A stretch of DNA of 64,000 nucleotides from Lutimonas zeaxanthinifaciens (lineage in GTDB: Bacteria > Bacteroidota > Bacteroidia > Flavobacteriales > Flavobacteriaceae). The DNA lies in the NCBI RefSeq assembly GCF_030503675.1, contig NZ_CP129964.1, forward strand, positions 248,001-312,000, given 5' to 3'. A program made the translations under genes and the position numbers. Below are positions 15,905-24,949 of the stretch, one piece after another; position 1 is the first letter of the stretch; each line of letters starts with the position of its first letter. Under the pieces are notes generated by a model. The model was not told the origin of the DNA and did no database searches. It saw only the letters and a program-made list of their open reading frames with translations.

Positions 15905-17758
15905 ATGTGTGGAATTACCGGTTATATTGGTTATCGCGAGGCATATCCTATTATTATCAATGGATTAAAAAGATTGGAATACCGTGGGTATGACAGTGCA
16001 GGAGTGATGCTGTTTGATGGGAAGGAGATCAATCTCTCAAAAACCAAAGGAAAGGTATCCAGCCTCGAAGAAAAGGTTCATAATGAAATTTCGGAATCAG
16101 GATTTGTCGGTGTGGGTCATACACGGTGGGCAACTCATGGAATTCCAAACGACACAAATTCTCACCCTCATACTTCACAGTCAGGAAACCTTGTAATTGT
16201 TCACAACGGAATTATCGAAAATTACGATACCATCAAACAGGAACTTCAAAGTAGAGGATATGAGTTCCACAGTGATACGGATACAGAGGTGCTTGTAAAT
16301 CTCATTGAAGAGATAAAAACAACCGAAAACGTAAAACTTGGAAAAGCAGTTCAAATAGCACTTAATCAGGTGATAGGAGCCTATGCCATCGCTGTGTTTG
16401 ACAAGGCAAAACCCGATGAGATTGTTGTAGCAAAATTAGGAAGCCCTATTGCCATTGGAGTAGGTAAAGATTTTGAAGAGTTTTTTATTGCTTCAGATGC
16501 CTCTCCTTTTATAGAATATACCAAGGATGCCATTTATCTTGAAGATGAGGAACTGGCCATAATCAAAAGAGGAAGAGAAGTCCGGGTTCGAAAAATTTTG
16601 GATGACAGTTTGATCGATGCCAATATTCAGCAATTAAAATTGAATCTTGAGGAAATTGAAAAAGGGGGTTATGAGCATTTTATGCTGAAAGAGATACATG
16701 AGCAACCCAGAGCGATTACTGATACCTTCAGAGGAAGGCTTCTGGTGGATGAAGCAATCATAAAACTTTCGGGCTTGGAGAACAACATGAAACGATTCCT
16801 GAATGCCGATCGGATCATTGTGGTAGCTTGCGGAACTTCATGGCATGCCGGACTGGTTGGGGAATATATTTTTGAGGAATTTGCAAGGATCCCTGTTGAG
16901 GTTGAATATGCCTCTGAATTCAGATACAGAAATCCCGTTATTACAGAAAGAGATGTGGTGATTGCTATTTCCCAGTCGGGTGAAACAGCAGATACGCTGG
17001 CTGCGATCAAACTGGCAAGATCCAAAGGAGCTTTTGTTTTTGGAATATGTAATGTGGTTGGATCCTCGATTGCACGGGAGAATGACTCCGGTGCATATAC
17101 GCATGCGGGCCCAGAAATAGGGGTTGCTTCTACAAAGGCTTTTACAACTCAGATCACGGTTTTACTGTTGATGGCCCTCAGACTCGCTCGGGCAAAAGGG
17201 ACCATGACGAGTTCAGATTACAGATTGCATTTACAGGAATTGGAGCGCATACCTGAAAAGGTGGAACAGCTTTTGAAAATTGATGACAAAGTAAAGGAAA
17301 TCGCGAGAGAATATTTATTGTCAAGTAATTGCCTTTACCTGGGAAGAGGCTATAATTTCCCTGTTGCTCTGGAAGGAGCGCTTAAATTAAAAGAGATTTC
17401 CTATATCCATGCAGAAGGATATCCCGCTGCAGAAATGAAGCACGGGCCTATCGCATTGATCGATGACAGAATGCCTGTTGTAGTAATTGCTACCAGCAAG
17501 GGACATTATGAAAAGGTGGTGAGTAATATTCAGGAGATTAAATCGAGAAAAGGTAAGATCATAGCTGTTGTTACAGAGGGTGATATAACCGTAAAAGACA
17601 TTGCAGATCATGTGATTGAAATACCAGAGGTGGAAGAAGCTTTTTCACCCTTATTAACTACTATTCCATTGCAGCTGCTTTCATACCATATTGCTGTTAT
17701 GCGTAATTGTAATGTTGATCAGCCAAGGAATTTAGCCAAATCGGTAACGGTGGAGTAA
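15905..17758 (+). CDS. glmS: Glutamine-fructose-6-phosphate aminotransferase
   Basis: A 617-residue cytosolic enzyme forming glucosamine-6-phosphate from fructose-6-phosphate and glutamine, the first step of UDP-GlcNAc synthesis. The N-terminal Ntn glutaminase starts MCGITGYIG with nucleophile Cys2 and HTRWATHG; two SIS domains follow (SQSGETADTLAA and the AEMKHGPIALID segment), and the C-terminus DQPRNLAKSVTVE is canonical. Its TAA directly abuts the TAA of the convergent pth gene. No glmS ribozyme core is recognisable upstream. Confidence 0.98.
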   Translation: MCGITGYIGYREAYPIIINGLKRLEYRGYDSAGVMLFDGKEINLSKTKGKVSSLEEKVHNEISESGFVGVGHTRWATHGIPNDTNSHPHTSQSGNLVIVHNGIIENYDTIKQELQSRGYEFHSDTDTEVLVNLIEEIKTTENVKLGKAVQIALNQVIGAYAIAVFDKAKPDEIVVAKLGSPIAIGVGKDFEEFFIASDASPFIEYTKDAIYLEDEELAIIKRGREVRVRKILDDSLIDANIQQLKLNLEEIEKGGYEHFMLKEIHEQPRAITDTFRGRLLVDEAIIKLSGLENNMKRFLNADRIIVVACGTSWHAGLVGEYIFEEFARIPVEVEYASEFRYRNPVITERDVVIAISQSGETADTLAAIKLARSKGAFVFGICNVVGSSIARENDSGAYTHAGPEIGVASTKAFTTQITVLLLMALRLARAKGTMTSSDYRLHLQELERIPEKVEQLLKIDDKVKEIAREYLLSSNCLYLGRGYNFPVALEGALKLKEISYIHAEGYPAAEMKHGPIALIDDRMPVVVIATSKGHYEKVVSNIQEIKSRKGKIIAVVTEGDITVKDIADHVIEIPEVEEAFSPLLTTIPLQLLSYHIAVMRNCNVDQPRNLAKSVTVE

Positions 17759-18382
17759 TTATTTTCCGTTAAATGTGTTCATGGTGTTTGCAAGCCCGGC
17801 AAGTGCAAATGAAGTAATTGCCCGGGATGACTTGTCTATTCGTTCTTCAATTAAGGCAGATTCCTCTTCATTCCAGCTACCCAGTACATGATCAACCTGA
17901 CGTCCCCTACTGTATTCATTACCTATCCCGAACCTGAGTCGCGCATAACTCTGAGTTTGAAGGACCTCATTGATATTGGTCAAGCCGTTGTGGCCGCCTG
18001 CACTTCCTTTACCTTTGAGCCTGATTGTTCCAAAAGGAAGATTCAGATCATCTGTGACAACTAGAAGGTTTTCCAAAGGAATATTTTCGATCCTTAACCA
18101 GTAACTAACAGCTTTTCCACTAAGGTTCATAAAAGTACTTGGTTTCAGCATAATGAAGGTTCTGCCTTTGTACCTGAACCTGGCTACATCACCCAGTTTT
18201 TTCGTTTCAAAGGTTATGTCTTCCTTTTTTGCCAGATGGTCAAGTATTGAAAATCCAATATTATGTCGGGTGTCATGGTATTTTTCACCAATGTTTCCAA
18301 GCCCTACAATCAGAAATTTTTTCATATCAACCTCATGTTTTCCCGGTCGAAAAAAACCAAGAAGATTTTTTAGGAAATTCAT
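17759..18382 (-). CDS. pth: Peptidyl-tRNA hydrolase
   Basis: A 207-residue enzyme releasing peptides from stalled peptidyl-tRNA. Conserved GLGNIGEKYHDTRHNIGF (27-44, catalytic H40), KPSTFMNLSG and GSAGGHNG are present. Residues 1-19 form a basic extension before the usual MKKFLIVG start at M20; such extensions are common in Flavobacteriia, so the longer ATG is kept, though M20 (18325) is possible. A symmetric terminator separates it from rplY upstream. Confidence 0.95.
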   Translation of the reverse strand: MNFLKNLLGFFRPGKHEVDMKKFLIVGLGNIGEKYHDTRHNIGFSILDHLAKKEDITFETKKLGDVARFRYKGRTFIMLKPSTFMNLSGKAVSYWLRIENIPLENLLVVTDDLNLPFGTIRLKGKGSAGGHNGLTNINEVLQTQSYARLRFGIGNEYSRGRQVDHVLGSWNEEESALIEERIDKSSRAITSFALAGLANTMNTFNGK

Positions 18383-18393
18383 GTTCTAAAGAT

Positions 18394-18429
18394 AAAAAAA
18401 AGCTTTTCGAATACCGAAAAGCTTTTTTA
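18394..18429 (-). terminator. Bidirectional-looking terminator after rplY
   Basis: A near-perfect palindrome: AAAAAAGCTTTTCG and CGAAAAGCTTTTTT with a 4-5 nt loop. It ends the prs-rplY transcript 20 nt after the stop; its symmetry would allow function in both directions. Confidence 0.9.
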
Positions 18430-18449
18430 TTAAGTCAATTTAACTGAAA

Positions 18450-19097
18450 TTATTCAGCGGCTGGTGCTCCTTCTTCTGCAGATGCTTCTGCTCCTTCTGC
18501 TCCTTCAGCTGCTTCGTCTTCGTCTTCATCTTCTCCTTCAGCCGCAACAACCAATCGAGATACTCTAACCTGAGCAACAACTGTATTCTCAGGGTGAAGT
18601 ATAGAAAATTCATCTGAAGCCAGTTCTGTCACATACAACTTATCACCAATTTTCAGTTTCGAAATATCAGCATTGATGAAATCCGGAAGATTTGCCGGAA
18701 GTGCTCTAACTTTTAATTTTCTGTAAGGGTTACGAAGATTTCCACCTGCCATAACACCAGGAGAATTCCCAATAAGTCTAACAGGGATTTCCATAGTAAC
18801 CTCTTTGGCCTGATCCAACTGATAGAAGTCGATATGCAAGATTTTATCCGATACCGGATGAAACTGAATGTCTTGCAAAATAGCTTCGAACTTTTCACCA
18901 TTTTCAAGTTCAATCGATGCCGTATATACATTTGGAGTATATACCAATTTGCTGAATGACAACTCTTCTGCTGAAAAGTGCAAAGCCTGGTCTCCTCCGT
19001 ATAATACGCAAGGTACCTTTCCAGCATTACGTAAGGCTTTGGTCGCTGCCTTGCCCACGCTTTCTCTTTTAGATCCTTTGATTGTAATTGATTTCAT
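18450..19097 (-). CDS. rplY: 50S ribosomal protein L25/CTC
   Basis: A 215-residue ribosomal protein of the long CTC type that binds 5S rRNA. The N-terminal L25 domain (about 5-90) has [21 protein letters not shown]; the C-terminal TL5 domain runs to about 185. The final 30 residues are a low-complexity Glu/Asp/Ala tail ([19 protein letters not shown]). It lies 18 nt after prs in one operon, the usual arrangement in the phylum. Confidence 0.97.
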   Translation of the reverse strand: MKSITIKGSKRESVGKAATKALRNAGKVPCVLYGGDQALHFSAEELSFSKLVYTPNVYTASIELENGEKFEAILQDIQFHPVSDKILHIDFYQLDQAKEVTMEIPVRLIGNSPGVMAGGNLRNPYRKLKVRALPANLPDFINADISKLKIGDKLYVTELASDEFSILHPENTVVAQVRVSRLVVAAEGEDEDEDEAAEGAEGAEASAEEGAPAAE

Positions 19098-19115
19098 TTT
19101 TCTATATTAATTATT

Positions 19116-20057
19116 TTACATTATAAATTTTCCGCTGATGGATGAATTGGATTGAACCATCTTCATCACGTCCGCAAATAAGGGGGCGCAAGATACAACT
19201 TTTATTTTAGAACTTGTCTTTTTTAATGGAATAGTATCTGTCACTATAAGTTCCTCTAAACCAGACTTTTCTATCCTTTCATAAGCCGGGCCTGAGAGGA
19301 TTGCATGCGTTGTAAGAGCTCTTACGCTCAAAGCTCCTCTTTCCATCATCACATCGGCTGCTTTTGTAAGGGTTCCTGCAGTATCTACCATGTCATCTAC
19401 GAGTATAATATTTCGGCCCTCAACATTACCTATGACCTCCATGGTGTCAATGACATTTGCTTTTTTGCGCTGTTTGTAGCAGATGACAACCTCGCATTTA
19501 AGGTATTTGGAATAAGCATATGCCCTTTTTGAGCCTCCCATATCAGGTGATGCAATAGTGATATTGTCCAGATTCATGGCTTCAACATGAGGAAGCAGAA
19601 TCGTAGAGGCGAACAAATGGTCCACGGGAACCTCAAAAAACCCTTGAATCTGATCCGCATGAAGGTCCATCGTCATAATTCTTGTCGCACCTGCAGCATG
19701 CAGCATTTTTGCTACCAGCTTAGCTGCAATTGGAACTCTTGGCTGATCTTTTCGGTCTTGTCTTGCCCATCCAAAATAAGGCATTACGGCTGTGATATGC
19801 CTTGCTGATGCTCTTTTTGCGGCATCGATCATTAGCAACATTTCCATCAAGTTGTCATTTGGAGGATTAGTTGATCCGATCAAAAAAATACGACGACCTC
19901 GGATTGATTCTTCAAAGCAGACCTGGTACTCACCGTCACTAAACATGGTTTTACGAACCTTTCCAAGTTCCATTCCATAGGAACTTGCAATTTTTTCCGC
20001 TAATTCAACACTTTGGGAACAAGCAAAAATTTTTGGGGACAACATAGCAGATTGCAT
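19116..20057 (-). CDS. prs: Ribose-phosphate pyrophosphokinase
   Basis: A 313-residue cytosolic enzyme making PRPP from ribose-5-phosphate and ATP. Family segments are intact: ACSQS near the start, PYFGWARQDRKDQPRVPI, MDLHADQIQGFF and the PRPP loop ILVDDMVDTAGTL. The ATG at 20057 gives a short leader MQSAMLSPKIF; M5 is a possible alternative. A -7-like TAATTTTG lies about 44 nt upstream (20108-20101). Followed by rplY. Confidence 0.97.
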   Translation of the reverse strand: MQSAMLSPKIFACSQSVELAEKIASSYGMELGKVRKTMFSDGEYQVCFEESIRGRRIFLIGSTNPPNDNLMEMLLMIDAAKRASARHITAVMPYFGWARQDRKDQPRVPIAAKLVAKMLHAAGATRIMTMDLHADQIQGFFEVPVDHLFASTILLPHVEAMNLDNITIASPDMGGSKRAYAYSKYLKCEVVICYKQRKKANVIDTMEVIGNVEGRNIILVDDMVDTAGTLTKAADVMMERGALSVRALTTHAILSGPAYERIEKSGLEELIVTDTIPLKKTSSKIKVVSCAPLFADVMKMVQSNSSISGKFIM

Positions 20058-20100
20058 AAAGAATTGTTTTATAGAAGTTTGGACTGGTTTAAAATGGTTG

Positions 20101-20108
20101 CAAAATTA
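20101..20108 (-). promoter_or_regulatory. Candidate -7 element for prs-rplY
   Basis: TAATTTTG on the minus strand fits TAnnTTTG; no TTG at 17-23 nt spacing was found. Confidence 0.35.
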
Positions 20109-20196
20109 ACCAATTATTTCCATTGCTGAAATTTTTAAGTAAAGAATTTAATCGAGTGTAATGGATACCTTATTAATTTGGAAATATCTTGATGAA

Positions 20197-20230
20197 TTGG
20201 TTTTTATTTTGACCAAAAAGATTATATTTG
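20197..20230 (+). promoter_or_regulatory. Candidate tRNA-Leu promoter
   Basis: TTG (20197-20199), a 23-nt spacer and TATATTTG (20223-20230) lie 40 nt before the tRNA-Leu 5' end. The spacing is at the upper limit for the consensus. Confidence 0.5.
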
Positions 20231-20269
20231 CAAGCCCAAAATTATACTATTTTGGTCACTCTACAAGAG

Positions 20270-20353
20270 GCCTTGGTGGCGGAATTGGTAGACGCGCTGG
20301 ATTCAAAATCCAGTGATAGCAATATCGTGTGGGTTCGATTCCCACCCAAGGTA
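20270..20353 (+). tRNA. tRNA-Leu(CAA)
   Basis: An 84-nt type II tRNA with a long variable arm. The acceptor stem GCCTTGG pairs with CCAAGGT (one terminal G-U), discriminator A; the anticodon stem CTGGA/TCCAG encloses loop TTCAAAA with anticodon CAA at 20304-20306; the T loop is GGTTCGATTCC. The CCA end is not encoded. A terminator follows at 20361. Confidence 0.97.
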
Positions 20354-20360
20354 CAGATTG

Positions 20361-20399
20361 AATCCGTAAATGCTCCTTAGTAGGCATTACGGATTTTTT
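20361..20399 (+). terminator. Terminator after tRNA-Leu
   Basis: AATCCGTAAATGC pairs with GCATTACGGATT (one bulged A) around a 10-nt loop and runs into six T. It begins 8 nt after the tRNA. Confidence 0.88.
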
Positions 20400-20491
20400 C
20401 ATTTAAGAAATACATGTTTCTGAGTGGAGCTGTCTATTCTTTTTTCTTGTACTTTTTTAATACCCAGAGTAATCACAGATGAGGGGAAAAT

Positions 20492-20530
20492 GACTCTCGG
20501 ATAAATCGCTTGAAACCGAGTCTTTTTTTT
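20492..20530 (+). terminator. Second terminator-like hairpin ahead of the TonB receptor gene
   Basis: GACT-CT-CGG (20492-20500) can pair with CCGAGTC (20516-20522) with a 2-nt bulge and 15-nt loop, followed by eight T. It lies 93 nt after the tRNA terminator and before the candidate -7 element TATTTTTG (20553-20560) of the receptor gene. It may be a backup terminator or end an unannotated short transcript. Confidence 0.55.
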
Positions 20531-20552
20531 ATGGAATGATAAAATAGAACCG

Positions 20553-20560
20553 TATTTTTG
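20553..20560 (+). promoter_or_regulatory. Candidate -7 element of the TonB receptor gene
   Basis: TATTTTTG fits TAnnTTTG, 28 nt before the ATG; the region at the -33 distance is a T run with no TTG. Confidence 0.35.
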
Positions 20561-20588
20561 TTTGTAAAATTACTGTGATTCAGAATTA

Positions 20589-22868
20589 ATGAATTGTTTT
20601 CTTCCTGAAACCTTGACTTTGAAAAAGCTAGTTGTATTTGCTTTTTTTGGACTTCTGTTAAGCTGGATTCCAGAATCGGTATTTGCGCATCATGTTATAA
20701 AAGGCAAGGTAGTTGACAAGGTTAACAATTCACCTCTTTCAGGAGCAAGTGTAATGATCAAAGACAGCTCAGAGGGGACGATCACAGATGAATGGGGTGG
20801 TTTTACCCTGTCCACTGAACAGGATGAAGGAATAATTATAGTTTCATTCCTTGGTTACAGGACCCAGGAAATTAGTTTTAGTTCCCATTCGGGTTTGATA
20901 AATGTGCTGATGGATACAGACGCCATTGACCTTGAAGATGTATACATAGATGGGTCACATGTAACACCTTCATCAATTGCGCAGATCGATGTTAACATCA
21001 GAACCGTTAGCTCTTCTCAGGATGTACTTCGTGTTGTGCCAGGTTTGTTTATTGCTCAACATGCAGGCGGAGGGAAATCAGAGCAGATATTTCTCAGGGG
21101 ATTTGATGCTGATCATGGCACTGATGTTAATATTTCCGTAGATGGATTGCCGGTAAACATGGTATCTCAGGCACATGGGCAAGGCTATGCTGATCTACAT
21201 TGGGTAATCCCTGAATTGGTTCATAATGTTGAATTCGGAAAAGGAACCTATTATGCTGAACGAGGAGATTTTACCACAGCTGGTTATGTCGAGTTTAAGA
21301 CCTTGGGTTTTCTGGATAAAAACATGATAAAAGTAGAAGCGGGTCAGTTCAACACTTTTCGAACCGTAGGTATGTTCAATCTATTGAATGAAAGCCTTAA
21401 TGAGAAAAGGAACTCTTTTGTGGCCATGGAATACTTTACCACGGACGGGCCTTTTGACGATCCCCAGAATTTAAACCGATTCAATTTTTTTGCCAGATAT
21501 AATGAGGCCATCAATCAATCAAATATGCTGAGTATATCGGCCTCTTTATTCAACAGTAGTTGGGATCAGTCGGGTCAAATTCCTCAATCTTTAGTTGAGG
21601 ACGGCAGCTTGTCCAGATGGGGCTCTCTCGATCCTACCGAAGGTGGTTCAACCTCTCGAATGAACTTGTCTGCCAAGTTAAAAACCCAATTTAATAATGA
21701 TGGCGCCTTGACTAATCAGATCTATTTCACCCGATATAATTTTGATTTGTATTCGAATTTTACGTTCTATTTGAATGATTCGATAAATGGGGATCAAATA
21801 AGACAAAAAGAAAGTAGAAATCTAATTGGTTATAACGCTTCCTACAAGAAATCATTTCTTTTTGCTGGAGAAAATAAGATAGATACTGAGATAGGAGCAG
21901 GATTCAGATTGGACGACATTGATGATAGCCAGTTGCTCCATACCAAAAAGAGATATGAGGTGATTGATACGACCAATTATGGGGATATTAACGAGCAAAA
22001 CCTGAATCTTTTCGGTAAAATCACATGGCAAAAGAATAAGTGGATGGTTAATTTAGGGCTTCGCTTTGACGCCTTTGGTTTTTCATATATGGACAAGACA
22101 GAAGCTGATAAAATAAAAAACTCCAAGAAACAAGCGATAGTCAGTCCTAAATTAAATGTGGCTTTTAATGCAACGAATCGTTTTCAATTGTATTTGAAAC
22201 TTGGTCAGGGTTTTCATTCTAACGATGCCCGGGTGGTTACAAGAAATGATAGTTTACCCACATTGGCAAAAGCTCAGGGAGCCGACTTTGGCTTGATCTG
22301 GAAACCTTCTCCTCGTGTGATTCTCAATACCGTGATATGGCAGATGAATCTTGAGTCAGAAATGGTTTGGTCAGGTGACGCGGGAACCTGGGAACCCAGT
22401 GGCCGAACCAGGCGGGAAGGGATTGATTTTAGCCTGCGTTGGCAGGTTGTTGACTGGTTGTTTTTTGATACCGACATCAATTACTCTTTAGGTCGTTTTG
22501 TTGACCAACCTGAGGGCTCAAATTATATTCCTTTGGCACCTGAATGGACCTCGACCGGAGGATTTACGATCAATTCGATTCAAAAATGGTCTGGTTCCGT
22601 ACGATATCGGTTTATGAGTGATCGACCCGCCGACGAATTCAATTCAGTTACCGCGTTGGGTTATACTGTATTCGATACAATGATTAATTATGCTTACAGA
22701 AATTGGACCTTTGGTATTTCCGCTGAAAATCTTTTTAATACAAAATGGAATGAGGCACAATTTGCAGGCGACTACAGGGTGAGTCAAACCTCAGAGCCGG
22801 ATTATGGCCTCACCTTCACCCCGGGAACTCCATTTTATTTAAAAGGAAGTGTTCGATTTCAATTTTAA
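20589..22868 (+). CDS. TonB-dependent outer-membrane receptor
   Basis: A 759-residue outer-membrane receptor. A signal peptide (about 1-33) is followed by a CarboxypepD_reg-like domain (HHVIKGKVVDKVNN to about 120, with GTITDEWGGFTLS), then a plug domain (about 140-240, with IFLRGFDADHGTDVNISVDG) and a beta-barrel ending in the aromatic VRFQF. It is a lone receptor without a SusD partner, so a siderophore, cofactor or metal ligand is more likely than a polysaccharide, but the substrate cannot be read from sequence. Strand partners are absent: the next gene is convergent. Confidence 0.93.
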   Translation: MNCFLPETLTLKKLVVFAFFGLLLSWIPESVFAHHVIKGKVVDKVNNSPLSGASVMIKDSSEGTITDEWGGFTLSTEQDEGIIIVSFLGYRTQEISFSSHSGLINVLMDTDAIDLEDVYIDGSHVTPSSIAQIDVNIRTVSSSQDVLRVVPGLFIAQHAGGGKSEQIFLRGFDADHGTDVNISVDGLPVNMVSQAHGQGYADLHWVIPELVHNVEFGKGTYYAERGDFTTAGYVEFKTLGFLDKNMIKVEAGQFNTFRTVGMFNLLNESLNEKRNSFVAMEYFTTDGPFDDPQNLNRFNFFARYNEAINQSNMLSISASLFNSSWDQSGQIPQSLVEDGSLSRWGSLDPTEGGSTSRMNLSAKLKTQFNNDGALTNQIYFTRYNFDLYSNFTFYLNDSINGDQIRQKESRNLIGYNASYKKSFLFAGENKIDTEIGAGFRLDDIDDSQLLHTKKRYEVIDTTNYGDINEQNLNLFGKITWQKNKWMVNLGLRFDAFGFSYMDKTEADKIKNSKKQAIVSPKLNVAFNATNRFQLYLKLGQGFHSNDARVVTRNDSLPTLAKAQGADFGLIWKPSPRVILNTVIWQMNLESEMVWSGDAGTWEPSGRTRREGIDFSLRWQVVDWLFFDTDINYSLGRFVDQPEGSNYIPLAPEWTSTGGFTINSIQKWSGSVRYRFMSDRPADEFNSVTALGYTVFDTMINYAYRNWTFGISAENLFNTKWNEAQFAGDYRVSQTSEPDYGLTFTPGTPFYLKGSVRFQF

Positions 22869-22925
22869 CGGTATACAGTACCAAATTATGTCCCTTTGAA
22901 AACCTTCCTTTTTCAAGCCTTTGAA

Positions 22926-23663
22926 TCAACTATTCTGTAAAAATAAAGGCACCAGTAATAAAGTATCCATATAAGCATGCGCTAAAACCAAGACCCATAG
23001 GTTTTTATTGCATTTTAAATAAAATATTCCCATGACCAAACCCATCATAGCGGTTGAAACAATTCCTGTTGGGCCCCATTCAAAATGAACTAATCCAAAT
23101 ATGACCGAACTCAAAATTACGGCAATGATCTTTCCATATTTTGAATCTAATCCGAGTTCGGTAAAACGGTTAATTAAAAACGCACGATAAATGACTTCTT
23201 CCCCAAATGAAGAAACAATATAAACACAACAAAGGGTAAAAATGAGCAGTAAAAGACTATTTAGATATTCATAATTGCTCATATCGGCACTTTCAGGCAT
23301 ACCTGAAATTTGCGACATTAATAATGTTCCTATGACATAGGCAGAGATTCCGAGAACAAAAACCAAAAGAGAGCGTTTGAATACGCGCATTCCCTCTTTT
23401 GAAGTGATCTTTCCAAATGTCAGCCCAAATTCTGCCCAGGTTCGACCTCGAAGTTTATTACCTAACCAGATCAGCAGGAGCATGAAAATATTGATGCACC
23501 AAATGATTCCCAATTTGAATAAAACATTATCTCCGGCCAAGGGTTTCAAAATGACAAACAATAAAGTGGCGGAAGAAAAAATCAATAAGATCTCACTGAC
23601 TATGGCTAATTTACTTTTATTTAAAAGGTTTCCTAGTGTTGTTATACGGCTTATTTTTTCCAT
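22926..23663 (-). CDS. CPBP-family intramembrane metalloprotease
   Basis: A 245-residue membrane protein with about seven hydrophobic helices and the CPBP/Abi glutamic-type protease motifs: EEVIYR (155-160), a His in GLVHFEWG (near 197) and HAYMD (232-236). These proteases cleave prenylated or other membrane substrates; the substrate here is unknown. It lies 90 nt downstream of a membrane-anchored AraC-type regulator on the same strand. Confidence 0.9.
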   Translation of the reverse strand: MEKISRITTLGNLLNKSKLAIVSEILLIFSSATLLFVILKPLAGDNVLFKLGIIWCINIFMLLLIWLGNKLRGRTWAEFGLTFGKITSKEGMRVFKRSLLVFVLGISAYVIGTLLMSQISGMPESADMSNYEYLNSLLLLIFTLCCVYIVSSFGEEVIYRAFLINRFTELGLDSKYGKIIAVILSSVIFGLVHFEWGPTGIVSTAMMGLVMGIFYLKCNKNLWVLVLAHAYMDTLLLVPLFLQNS

Positions 23664-23753
23664 TTTATTTTAATTTAAGTTGAACATTGATACTGCAAGT
23701 ATCCGAACTTTTTAAATCAAAAGAGGCCGATATCATGATGTCGAACGCATTTC

Positions 23754-24863
23754 TTACATGGTTTTTCGAAACTCTGTAGGTGTTTTCCCGGTTTCTTTTT
23801 TAAAGGCGGTATTGAATGAAGATTTAGAATTGAAGCCAACATCAAACATAACCTCCAGAATGGTTATCTTATCGTCTTTGGCTTCTTTAAAGATATGTTG
23901 AGCTTCTCTTATTCTATAAGAATTGATAAAATCAAAAAAGCTTTTATCAAATGACTGATTGATCACCTGAGAAAGATTTTTACTTGATATAGAAAGCTTT
24001 TCAGATAAATCCTTAAGACTCACTTGGGGATCAAGGAAAGTTTTCTCAGTGCTGAACAGATCCAGTAACCGTTCTTTATACTCTTCTATCTGAGACTGGG
24101 TTAAATTTGACCCTTTATACTTGGACGTTTCTTTTTGAGCTATACCGGAAAAAATTTCTGGTTGCCTCAGCGCATCAAGAATCACCTTATTCACAAAGTA
24201 AAAGATAAAAATCAGCAGCAGGATAAGGGTGATCAAAAACACGGTCTTATTATCTAACAAAGAAACAAAGTTGTGTGCAAGAGAGATAAAAGTAATCAGG
24301 ACAAAAGTGTTTAGAGCAAAACTTAGCCAGTCCAGATTGATCTGTTCTATCTGAGAATATTTGTTCTTAATGACCTGTCGGTACTTCCATAATGACCTAT
24401 AAGTCATAGCCATATAGATATAGAAATGAAGGTAAATCAGAATACTTCCCAGGTAAAACTGCCATGGTAAATCATTACTGATAAATTCAGCTGATGTTTT
24501 CGGTGACGGATTTCCAGCAACAAAGAGAAATAGCGTAAGAAACAGATAAGGTATCAAGTGAAGGAGATGTGTTTTGGATAATTTAAAATCCTTAAATATT
24601 ACACCTTGTGCATATATATAGATTATCGGGCCATAGAGAAGAAAGAAGCCACTATCGATGAGTTGCAGGAAATCCCAGGTCAATATTACATTATTCATTT
24701 GCAATGTAAGATCCCCCATATTCCAGGCTATCAATATGAAAATACTACCAAGCAGTGAGTTATTTCGTCTGTTTCCTTTTTTATTGGAGATTAAAAACAA
24801 ACCAACAAATAAAAGCTGAAATGAGATAAGAAAGGAGAGATATGAAATAAGGCTCAAATCCAT
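23754..24863 (-). CDS. Membrane-anchored AraC-family regulator
   Basis: A 369-residue protein with about seven transmembrane helices (residues 5-230) and a cytosolic C-terminal AraC helix-turn-helix domain (about 265-368) with the signature FDVGFNSKSSFNTAFKKETG and PTEFRK at the end. This 7TM-AraC architecture is frequent in Flavobacteriia and probably senses a small ligand in or across the membrane. Target genes may include the CPBP protease just downstream; that is positional inference. Confidence 0.9.
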   Translation of the reverse strand: MDLSLISYLSFLISFQLLFVGLFLISNKKGNRRNNSLLGSIFILIAWNMGDLTLQMNNVILTWDFLQLIDSGFFLLYGPIIYIYAQGVIFKDFKLSKTHLLHLIPYLFLTLFLFVAGNPSPKTSAEFISNDLPWQFYLGSILIYLHFYIYMAMTYRSLWKYRQVIKNKYSQIEQINLDWLSFALNTFVLITFISLAHNFVSLLDNKTVFLITLILLLIFIFYFVNKVILDALRQPEIFSGIAQKETSKYKGSNLTQSQIEEYKERLLDLFSTEKTFLDPQVSLKDLSEKLSISSKNLSQVINQSFDKSFFDFINSYRIREAQHIFKEAKDDKITILEVMFDVGFNSKSSFNTAFKKETGKTPTEFRKTM

Positions 24864-24949
24864 TAGCTCATTTGAATTGTTTAAAAACTATATGTTGAAG
24901 ATTCACTTTTTTTAAGTGATTGTGTTCTCCTGCAATTTATGGACTCTTT

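Noticed and set aside
16669-17104. Minus-strand open frames inside glmS.
   Set aside because: They overlap a highly conserved enzyme and have no independent motif or start signal.
20401-20588. Riboswitch (cobalamin, TPP, SAM or fluoride type) upstream of the TonB receptor gene.
   Set aside because: None of the conserved core sequences of these classes was found; only a terminator-like hairpin is present.
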